Positions 1-5,037 of a stretch of DNA of 5,737 nt are shown here, piece by piece. The DNA comes from CAZFCK01 sp964517355 (lineage in GTDB: Bacteria; Desulfobacterota; Desulfovibrionia; Desulfovibrionales; Desulfovibrionaceae): positions 1-5,737 of the forward strand of contig CAZFCK010000272.1 of assembly GCA_964517355.1 (NCBI GenBank), in the 5' to 3' direction. The position numbers and the translations under genes are program-made. Under the pieces are notes generated by a model. It saw only the letters and a program-made list of their open reading frames with translations, searched no databases and was not told the DNA's origin. The stretch's first letter is position 1, and every line of letters starts with the position of its first letter.

Positions 1-55
1 CATGGGGGCGAGTCTAACATTTTTCTAGACAATTTGAAAGTTAAAATGCTCTAAA

Positions 56-69
56 ACAATGAACATTGT
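56..69. repeat. Short dyad ACAATG-AA-CATTGT
   Basis: Bases 56-61 (ACAATG) and 64-69 (CATTGT) are perfect inverted copies with a 2-base centre, the size of a dimeric regulator's operator. A second small hairpin, GTCTA/TAGAC, lies at 12-16/26-30. Neither matches an operator I can name and no promoter can be placed against them, so both may be chance in AT-rich sequence. Confidence 0.25.
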
Positions 70-227
70 ATCAGGGATGAGCCTTTTCCATAGGCGTAAA
101 AGCACTGGGACTGAATCCGCAAATCGGCAAGTTGAAAATGCGTTGCCCGGCTTTCTGAGCAAAACGCGCACCATAACAATCTGAATTTATATATAAACAA
201 GGGGAGTAAAAAGTCCCTTTCCGGCTT

Positions 228-293
228 CCAGGGGCCTCCCCTGGTCGTTGTGCGGGCGCGAAAGCCCGCGACTGGATTCCTTTTTTCTTTTTT
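228..293 (+). terminator. Stacked hairpins followed by T-rich tract
   Basis: A perfect 7-bp stem with a 3-base loop (CCAGGGG-CCT-CCCCTGG, 228-244) is followed by a second stem GCGGGC-GCGAAA-GCCCGC (252-269). A short GTC/GAC pairing (244-246/270-272) could extend the second stem, but base 244 is then shared with the first hairpin. The run TTCCTTTTTTCTTTTTT ends at 293. In the + direction this is hairpin plus T-tract, as in an intrinsic terminator, although the gap from stem to T-run is longer than ideal. It would end a transcript entering from outside the window. GGGGAG at 201-206 could instead pair with CTCCCC at 236-241, so alternative folds exist. Confidence 0.4.
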
Positions 294-388
294 GAACACA
301 CGTCGAATACGTTACCCTAGCCCACGTCTTTACCCGGAGAACACCCGCCCACGCCAAACGCGACGCCTCGTTTTTTTTCCGTGCCCGG

Positions 389-415
389 TAAATTTTCGTT
401 CTTATCGGACGATAT
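389..415 (+). promoter_or_regulatory. Distal FliA (sigma-28) type promoter
   Basis: TAAATTTT at 389-396, an 11-base spacer, then GACGATAT at 408-415. The known FliA consensus is TAAAGTTT-N11-GCCGATAA, so spacing is exact, the -35 box differs at one base and the -10 at two. Predicted start is near 422, which would give a flagellin leader of about 278 nt containing the inverted repeat at 445-475. Its -10 region, GACGATATGTT (408-418), is identical to that of the proximal promoter. Confidence 0.5.
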
Positions 416-444
416 GTTCATAGAGCCGTTTTCTTATTTTTCAC

Positions 445-475
445 ACCTCATAATGCATTACAGGCATTATGAGGT
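445..475. repeat. Perfect 12-bp inverted repeat between the two promoters
   Basis: ACCTCATAATGC at 445-456 and GCATTATGAGGT at 464-475 are perfect inverted copies around a 7-base loop, ATTACAG. As DNA this could be an operator; as RNA from the distal promoter it would form a stable hairpin. No T-run follows it on the + strand, and on the - strand the bases after it are A-rich, so it does not look like an intrinsic terminator in either direction. The binding protein, if any, is unknown. Confidence 0.65.
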
Positions 476-546
476 TGCATCTTACGTTGTACATCCATTC
501 TTTGTCTTTAGTTCCTTTGTTATTATCCCCATCTCATAAAATCCGT

Positions 547-573
547 TAAAGTTTCATTGCAATGTGACGATAT
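547..573 (+). promoter_or_regulatory. Proximal FliA (sigma-28) promoter of flagellin
   Basis: TAAAGTTT at 547-554 is a perfect FliA -35 box. It is followed by exactly 11 bases and then GACGATAT at 566-573, two changes from GCCGATAA. Predicted transcription start is about 580, giving a leader of about 120 nt. This fits flagellin as a late, FliA-dependent gene expressed after hook completion. It is the stronger of the two candidate promoters. Confidence 0.8.
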
Positions 574-656
574 GTTGACTGAAGGATTCTTAAGCTTTCT
601 TCAAAGAAAAAAAGGAGGGTTCTGTAAAATTACAAACGTTGTGTAGTCTTTTCTTT

Positions 657-693
657 GTCAGGCAAGGATGCCTGACGATAAATTCAAGGAGGA
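657..693 (+). promoter_or_regulatory. Leader hairpin with CsrA-like site, and strong RBS
   Basis: GTCAGGCA (657-664) and TGCCTGAC (669-676) form a perfect 8-bp stem with the loop AGGA. The apex reads GCAAGGAUGC, which matches the CsrA/RsmA consensus RUACARGGAUGU at CARGGAUG, with GGA in the loop as CsrA prefers. The Shine-Dalgarno AAGGAGGA follows at 686-693, 6 bases before the ATG, and holds two more GGA triplets. One site in a hairpin and a second over the RBS is the arrangement described for the Bacillus subtilis hag leader. CsrA control here is inferred; the hairpin and motif are seen directly. Confidence 0.55.
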
Positions 694-699
694 ACTATC

Positions 700-1578
700 A
701 TGTCTCTGGTTATTAATCACAATTTAATGGCTATGAATGCCGCGCGCAATCTGCGTACGTCATTCGGCAACCTGGGAACTTCTGTTTCGCGGCTTTCTTC
801 AGGCTTGCGCATCAATTCAGCTGCGGACGACGCGGCGGGACTTGCTGTTCGTGAACTTATGCGCGGCGACATCACAGCACTGAATCAGGGCGTGCGTAAC
901 GCCAACGACGCCATTTCACTGATTCAGACCGCTGACGGCGCGTTGGGAGTCATCGATGAAAAGCTCATCCGCATGAAGGAACTTGCGGAACAGGCGGCCA
1001 CGGGTACCTATACGTCCACCCAGCGCCTCATCATCGATTCCGAATACCAGGCCATGGCCTCGGAAATCACCCGTATCGCCAACGCCACGGACTTCAACGG
1101 GCTCTACCTGCTCAACGGCAACCTTTCCGGCTCCACCCACAACGGCGAAGGTCTGGTCTCCACAGGCAAGCTCAAGGTCCACTTCGGCACTGCCAACGAT
1201 TCCGCCGAAGACTACTACTACATCCAGATCGGCACCTCCACGGCCTCGGCCCTGGGTGTCGGCATTGCCGCCAACAACTCGATTTCCACCCAGGCTCTGG
1301 CGCAGAGGTCCCTGGAAACCATCCAGAACGCCATTGTCTCCAAGGACATCATCAGAGCCAACCTCGGCGCATTGCAAAACCGTCTGGAAAACACCATCAC
1401 CAACCTGGAAATCCAGTCGGAAAACCTCCAGGCGGCCGAATCCCGCATCTCGGATGTGGACGTGTCCCTGGAAATGACCGAGTTCGTGCGTCAGCAAATC
1501 CTGACGCAATCCGCGGTGGCCATGCTGTCCCAGGCCAACTCCCTGCCCAGAATGGCCATGCAGCTCCTGGGCGGTTAG
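700..1578 (+). CDS. Flagellin (short form)
   Basis: Structural subunit of the flagellar filament, exported by the flagellar type III apparatus and polymerised outside the cell. At 292 residues it has the conserved N-terminal D0/D1 helices (about 1-140; SRLSSGLRINSAADDAAG near 30-47, TDFNGLYLLNG at 130-140), a brief variable part (about 141-205), and the C-terminal D1/D0 (about 206-292, ending QANSLPRMAMQLLGG). There is no large D2/D3 insertion, so it is a minimal flagellin. R91, L95 and E115 line up with the TLR5-contact residues R90, L94 and E114 of Salmonella FliC. The ATG is fixed by AAGGAGGA 6 bases upstream and by the family N-terminus. It is transcribed from FliA-type promoters, probably as a single gene ending at the 1612-1655 terminator. 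FlaA, FlaB or FliC naming cannot be settled from this window, so no symbol is given. Confidence 0.97.
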   Translation: MSLVINHNLMAMNAARNLRTSFGNLGTSVSRLSSGLRINSAADDAAGLAVRELMRGDITALNQGVRNANDAISLIQTADGALGVIDEKLIRMKELAEQAATGTYTSTQRLIIDSEYQAMASEITRIANATDFNGLYLLNGNLSGSTHNGEGLVSTGKLKVHFGTANDSAEDYYYIQIGTSTASALGVGIAANNSISTQALAQRSLETIQNAIVSKDIIRANLGALQNRLENTITNLEIQSENLQAAESRISDVDVSLEMTEFVRQQILTQSAVAMLSQANSLPRMAMQLLGG

Positions 1579-1611
1579 TCCGCATCCCTGAAAGTAATAT
1601 AATGTAGCGCC

Positions 1612-1655
1612 GGGGGGAGAATCTCTTGCGGGAGGTCCTCCCCCCAGGTTGTTTT
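1612..1655 (+). terminator. Intrinsic terminator of flagellin
   Basis: GGGGGGAG (1612-1619) pairs perfectly with CTCCCCCC (1638-1645). Inside, after one mismatch, bases 1621-1625 pair with 1632-1636 (one wobble), leaving a 6-base loop, TTGCGG. The T-rich run TTGTTTTT follows at 1649-1655. This should end most flagellin transcripts and limit read-through into the glycosyltransferases. A TTG codon at 1626 that extends the next frame lies in the loop, which argues against it as a start. Confidence 0.85.
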
Positions 1656-1685
1656 TCTAGGCGGTTGCGGGTAGATTTTGCGATC

Positions 1686-2438
1686 ATGAAACCCGTTGTG
1701 GTCATTCTCCATTACGCCGACCCCGAGGTCACGCGCGCTTTGCACCGGCAGCTTCTCGCCGCCGACAAGGACTCGGCCCAGGATATCCTGGTGCTGGACA
1801 ACCATTCCCCTCAACCGTATCCCGGGGCCTGGCGACGCCTGGAACGCAACCTCTACTGGGGAGGAGCGCTGGCCTATTGCCTCGACCTCTTCCAAGCGGC
1901 GGGGCGCACCCATCTCTGGTTTTTGAACAACGACATCACGTTTCTCTGCCGCCCCCCCATTCTTGCGCGCGCCTTGCAACGCCTGCGCGCCCTGGAAAAG
2001 CGCTGCGGCCCCGTGGGCATCTATTCCCCCGCGGTGACGCACAACGTCTACCATCCGCAAATGGCGGCAGATGCGACCCTGCAATTCAGACAGGTGAGCC
2101 TCATAGACGGCATCGCCCCTTTGCTGCGTCTCGACGCCGTAACCGCCGCCGGGGGGCTGGACGCCGCCGACAATCCCATAGGCTACGGCGCGGACCTCTG
2201 GCTCTCGCACCGCGTACGGCGGGCGGGCTTTCACCTCATGGTGGACCACCAGGTGCAGATCAGGCACGCCTTTCACAAAGCCGCGGGCGATGATCCCCGA
2301 TTCTGGCAGGCGGCTCACGCCCAGGAGGACGCCTTTTTCGCGCGCTCCTTCGGGGAGCGGGCGCGCGAGCGCATCGCGTCCCTACAGGTCGCAAACAAGG
2401 ATTTCGCGGACATGCCCCATGCGGGAGATTTGCTGTGA
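1686..2438 (+). CDS. GT2-family glycosyltransferase
   Basis: Probable inverting GT-A-fold sugar transferase using a nucleotide-sugar donor in the cytoplasm, 250 residues from this ATG. Visible features are the opening beta strand VVVILHY (4-10), VLDNHS (36-41) where GT2 enzymes carry the donor-binding acid, NLYWGGALA (55-63), the metal-site strand LWFLNNDI (77-84, NND in place of DxD), and an acceptor-side block from IDGIAPLLRLDAV (140-152) to GYGADLWLSHRVRRAG (166-181), as in rhamnosyl- and WbbL-like enzymes. The frame continues upstream to TTG 1626, but that lies in the terminator loop, and ATG 1686 gives a normal family N-terminus. Its RBS is weak (CGGGTAG, 11 bases away) and no dedicated promoter is seen. 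It overlaps the next gene by 4 nt. Flagellin glycosylation is inferred from position only; lipopolysaccharide or another surface glycan is equally possible. Confidence 0.85.
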   Translation: MKPVVVILHYADPEVTRALHRQLLAADKDSAQDILVLDNHSPQPYPGAWRRLERNLYWGGALAYCLDLFQAAGRTHLWFLNNDITFLCRPPILARALQRLRALEKRCGPVGIYSPAVTHNVYHPQMAADATLQFRQVSLIDGIAPLLRLDAVTAAGGLDAADNPIGYGADLWLSHRVRRAGFHLMVDHQVQIRHAFHKAAGDDPRFWQAAHAQEDAFFARSFGERARERIASLQVANKDFADMPHAGDLL

Positions 2439-4030
2439 TCGTTCCTTTCATTACCGCGCCCGGCGATTTGGCCGACTTGTTGCTTACGGGGAGTTTCGGA
2501 CGTTTGCACTTGCTGCGGCTGGTCAAAGCCGCGCTGGAAGAGAGGTATGCGGCGCCGGCCGCGTGGTTCCAGGTCGCCGCGTGGGAACACGCTCCCTTGG
2601 ATTGCAGGGCGGCGCGGCAGATCTTGACCCTGGCCGGACATATGAGCCCCTTTCCCTTTTCCGAGGCCTTGCGCGCCCTCTGGAAACGGCTCGCCGCCTT
2701 GGACGCGCCGCCCCCGCGCCCCTGCGCCGATCCTCTGCGCCGCCTGGCCGCCTTGCCCAAGGCCATTGCCGCCCGTCCCCGCGCCTTGGAGCTTTGGAGC
2801 GAACTGGACGCCCTGGCGCCTTTCGACGGCGCATCCGACACCTGCATGCGACTTTTGGGCGATCACTGGCCGCAAGATTTCCCCGAGCTGCGCCCCTTGC
2901 TGGCCGTCCGCTTCAGCCTGTACCGGGGGGATGGCCCTGAGGCCCTCAATCTGCTGTCCGAGGCCGCATGTTTCGCGGGATGCCCTTTGTACGAACAGAT
3001 GTACGTCCAGGCCCTGCGCCTGACCGGACAGGACGACGCGGCCCTGCAACGGCTCGTCCGCATCCTCGCGGTCCAGCCCTGGCAGACCAACGCCCTGCTC
3101 CAGGCCTACGACATGGCGCGGGGGCGCGACAAAGCCGCCGCGCCCCTTGAAAGCGTCTGTGTCCTCATGTTTTCCTTCAACAAATGTGCGGATCTGGAAC
3201 GGACGCTGCAAAGCCTCGCGGACTCGGATGCGGCGCGCCTGCCCTGCCACGTGCTGGACAACGGCAGTACGGACGCGACCTGGGACATGCTCACCCGGTT
3301 CCAACAATCCGGACGCCTGCCCCATCTATCGCCTTTGCGTCTGCCCACCAACATCGGCGCGCCCGCGGCGCGCAACTGGCTTCTGACCATGGAGCGGGTG
3401 CGCAACGCGCGTTACGCCGTCTTCCTGGACGACGACATCGCCCTTGACGCGGACTGGCTCGCGCGCCTCGGAGCCGCGGTGCGGGCCTATCCCGACGCCG
3501 GGGTCTGGGGCTGTAAAATCCGCGACTTCCACAACCCCGCCGCGACCCAAAGCACGGACCTGCACATCATGCGGGGGCGCGACGGCACGCCCTTCACAAT
3601 CAGCGACCTGCATCTGCAAGGAGCCGACTTCGGACAGTTCCACTACATGCGCCCTTGCGCCTCGGTCACAGGCTGCTGCCATCTTTTTCCGACCCGCGCA
3701 TTGCTGGACTCCGGAGGCTTCGACATCCGCTTCACCCCCACGCAGTTCGACGACCTGGACCGGGACTTACGGGACGCCCTCGCGGGACGCCACGCCGTGT
3801 ATACGGGATTCGCCACCGTGCGCCACCGCAAACGCAGCGGCGGACGCGAACGAGATCCCATCGCCGGGGGCAATGCCCGCGGCAACCAGACAAAACTCTT
3901 CGCGAAATTCTCCCCGCCAAAAGTCCGCACCCTCCTGGAAGCGCAACGCCAATGGCTGCGGGACGACCTGTTGCGCAAATCAGCCTGGCTGAAACGCAAC
4001 GTGTACCCAGGGATGCCTCCGGCAGCTTGA
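2435..4030 (+). CDS. Helical/TPR-like N-domain plus GT2 glycosyltransferase
   Basis: A 531-residue two-part protein. Residues 1 to about 235 are Leu/Ala-rich helical sequence with TPR-like pairs (clearest about 155-228), probably a protein-interaction or substrate-docking module. From about 239 a GT2 GT-A domain begins: VCVLMFSFNK (241-250), LDNGSTD (274-280), TNIGAPAARN (305-314), the metal-binding FLDDDI (330-335), an acceptor region VTGCCHLFPT (411-420), and FDDLDRDLRDAL (438-449), whose acidic residues may include the catalytic base. The start is GTG 2435, sharing GTGA with the previous stop, with GGGAG 7 bases before it, so translation is probably coupled. No transmembrane segment or signal peptide is seen, which suggests a cytoplasmic enzyme. 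TPR plus GT architecture next to flagellin fits a flagellin-modifying transferase, but this is inferred. Confidence 0.85.
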   Translation: MIVPFITAPGDLADLLLTGSFGRLHLLRLVKAALEERYAAPAAWFQVAAWEHAPLDCRAARQILTLAGHMSPFPFSEALRALWKRLAALDAPPPRPCADPLRRLAALPKAIAARPRALELWSELDALAPFDGASDTCMRLLGDHWPQDFPELRPLLAVRFSLYRGDGPEALNLLSEAACFAGCPLYEQMYVQALRLTGQDDAALQRLVRILAVQPWQTNALLQAYDMARGRDKAAAPLESVCVLMFSFNKCADLERTLQSLADSDAARLPCHVLDNGSTDATWDMLTRFQQSGRLPHLSPLRLPTNIGAPAARNWLLTMERVRNARYAVFLDDDIALDADWLARLGAAVRAYPDAGVWGCKIRDFHNPAATQSTDLHIMRGRDGTPFTISDLHLQGADFGQFHYMRPCASVTGCCHLFPTRALLDSGGFDIRFTPTQFDDLDRDLRDALAGRHAVYTGFATVRHRKRSGGRERDPIAGGNARGNQTKLFAKFSPPKVRTLLEAQRQWLRDDLLRKSAWLKRNVYPGMPPAA

Positions 4031-4051
4031 GAACCTTTTGAAAAAGGTTCT
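4030..4051 (+). terminator. Terminator-like hairpin after the glycosyltransferases
   Basis: AGAACCTTT (4030-4038) and AAAGGTTCT (4043-4051) form a perfect 9-bp stem with the loop TGAA, starting on the last base of the stop codon. Only TTAA follows, not a T-run, so termination would be weak or Rho-assisted. The 16-mer TTTTGAAAAAGGTTCT (4036-4051) occurs again at 5659-5674, suggesting a dispersed intergenic element. Confidence 0.45.
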
Positions 4052-4126
4052 TAAGGAAGTACTGATTAAAGACTTGTTAGGTTTCCTCCTCGCATATCCA
4101 GTGAATTAGTCAGCGTTTCCTTAGAA
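4048..4126. repeat. Imperfect inverted repeat, possible MITE-like remnant
   Basis: The left arm (4048-4069, including TTAAGGAAGTACTGATTAA at 4051-4069) and the right arm (4106-4126, including TTAGTCAGCGTTTCCTTA) are inverted copies with one 1-base gap, three clustered mismatches and one wobble position. They enclose 36 bases with no coding content. The left arm shares bases 4048-4051 with the preceding hairpin. Two well-matched ends around a short non-coding core suggest a small non-autonomous mobile element or a structured intergenic repeat. No transposase or clear target duplication is seen. Confidence 0.45.
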
Positions 4127-4228
4127 ACACGGCCTAATCGAGAAATGGGAAATGGTATAAACCGTAGGGCTGGCGATGCCTGCGCATACGTTTATCCTTG
4201 GTTATTCCATAGAGTGTCGCCCTCCCGC

Positions 4229-4257
4229 TTGCAGGACGCGGTTCCCCCATCTATAGT
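4229..4257 (+). promoter_or_regulatory. Candidate sigma-70 promoter for thioesterase
   Basis: TTGCAG at 4229-4234, a 17-base spacer and TATAGT at 4252-4257 (five of six to TATAAT). The expected transcription start, 6-7 bases downstream, falls at or next to the ATG at 4264. This would give a leaderless message, and there is indeed no Shine-Dalgarno sequence before that ATG. The -35 match is only moderate. Confidence 0.4.
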
Positions 4258-4263
4258 CGAGTC

Positions 4264-5034
4264 ATGCAATCGTTCATCCACCAACACCGGTTCACTGTCC
4301 GCGGCTTTGAGTGCGGTCCTGAAGGACGCATGCACATGCTCCATTTTTGCAATTACTTGCAAGACATAGCCGATCGCCACGCATCGGAGCTGGGCGTGGG
4401 TATTCAACATCTCTGGGAGCAACGGCTGGCCTGGGTGCTCACGCGGCTGCGCCTGGTGATCCGGGATTTGCCGTCCAACAACCAGACGTTCACTCTGCAG
4501 ACCTGGCCCGTCATGGCCAACAAGCTGTATACGTGGCGGCAATTCAGGCTGCTCGACAATGACGGCCGGCCCATAGTGCGCGGCGCCAGCGCCTGGGTGG
4601 TGATCAATGTGGATGAACGCGCCGTGGTGCGCATGCCCCAGGCCGTGCGCGACATCATTCCCCCGGAGAACGCGCCCGAGGAACTGCCCCTGGGCGAGGA
4701 TCCTTCAAAAACGCCCCCTGTTACGCACGAACTCAGCGACGCCATCGTACCCTTCAGGGCCAGGCTCTCAGACCTGGACCTGCTCGGCCACGTGAATAAC
4801 GCCACGCTTTGCCAATGGCTCATGGAGGCCAACATTCCTTTCATGCGGGAGCGCGGGCTGAGTCCCGTGGAATTTTCCGTGCGCTTTCGCAAGGAACTGC
4901 GCAGTGCCGGCCAGGCCCTCTCGCGCGTACACCGCATTCGGGACGACGACGTCGTCACGTGCCGGCATACGCTCTGCAGCGCGGAAGACGGCGCTCCCCT
5001 GGTTATGGGGCTTTCCCGCTGGCACAAGGGATGA
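4264..5034 (+). CDS. Acyl-ACP thioesterase (double hotdog)
   Basis: Hydrolyses acyl-acyl carrier protein to free fatty acid and ACP in the cytoplasm, tuning fatty-acid synthesis or supplying free acids. The 256 residues fit the bacterial relatives of plant FatA/FatB. A first hotdog (about 4-130) contains FTVRGFECGPEGRMHMLHFCNYLQDIADRHA (10-40 in part) and WVLTRLRLVIRDLP (57-70). The second (about 160-254) carries the signature DLDLLGHVNNATLCQW (170-185), with D170 or D172, H176, N178/N179 and E188 where the family places its catalytic and substrate-anchoring residues. ATG 4264 matches the usual family N-terminus, although no RBS precedes it and a leaderless start is proposed. The next gene begins 3 nt after the stop, so the two are probably co-transcribed. 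Chain-length preference cannot be read from sequence. Confidence 0.88.
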   Translation: MQSFIHQHRFTVRGFECGPEGRMHMLHFCNYLQDIADRHASELGVGIQHLWEQRLAWVLTRLRLVIRDLPSNNQTFTLQTWPVMANKLYTWRQFRLLDNDGRPIVRGASAWVVINVDERAVVRMPQAVRDIIPPENAPEELPLGEDPSKTPPVTHELSDAIVPFRARLSDLDLLGHVNNATLCQWLMEANIPFMRERGLSPVEFSVRFRKELRSAGQALSRVHRIRDDDVVTCRHTLCSAEDGAPLVMGLSRWHKG

Positions 5035-5037
5035 ACA

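Larger units (their letters stand above)
1..699. other. 700-bp non-coding region upstream of flagellin
   Basis: I find no believable gene here. Short minus-strand open frames around 51-301 run through hairpins and homopolymer tracts, lack a ribosome binding site and resemble nothing I know. The region is AT-rich compared with the genes. It holds a small dyad near 56-69, a perfect TTTATATATAAA palindrome at 186-197, stacked hairpins at 228-273, two FliA-type promoters, an inverted repeat between them and the flagellin leader. No upstream gene end is visible, so the part before about 300 may be the 3' trailer of a gene outside the window. Confidence 0.6.

Noticed and set aside
51..301. Two minus-strand short frames
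   Set aside because: They start near an A-rich tract and run through hairpins; no similarity or RBS.
402..409. Minus-strand FliA -10 like TCCGATAA
   Set aside because: The matching -35 position on the minus strand (421-428) has no resemblance to TAAAGTTT.
611..646. Second RBS-like AAAGGAGGG with possible leader peptide
   Set aside because: No ATG follows at proper spacing; the nearby GTG at 641 is followed at once by a TAG stop. It may instead add a GGA site for CsrA.
674..681. Third FliA-like -10 box, GACGATAA
   Set aside because: The -35 position at the required 11-base spacing (655-662) reads TTGTCAGG, which does not match; the bases belong to the leader hairpin.
916..1509. 197-residue open frame antisense to flagellin
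   Set aside because: It lies wholly within a well-conserved flagellin, has no RBS and its Gly/Val/Asp-rich sequence is typical of the mirror frame of a GC-rich gene.
1626..1685. TTG start giving a 270-residue glycosyltransferase
   Set aside because: The codon sits in the loop of the flagellin terminator and the extra 20 residues do not fit a GT2 N-terminus.
2315..3325. 336-residue open frame antisense to the second glycosyltransferase
   Set aside because: Low-complexity Gly/Gln/Arg-rich translation, no RBS, and the sense strand has clear GT2 motifs.
4145..4369. 74-residue frame before the thioesterase
   Set aside because: Overlaps the thioesterase start by about 100 bases in another frame, has no RBS and unremarkable composition.
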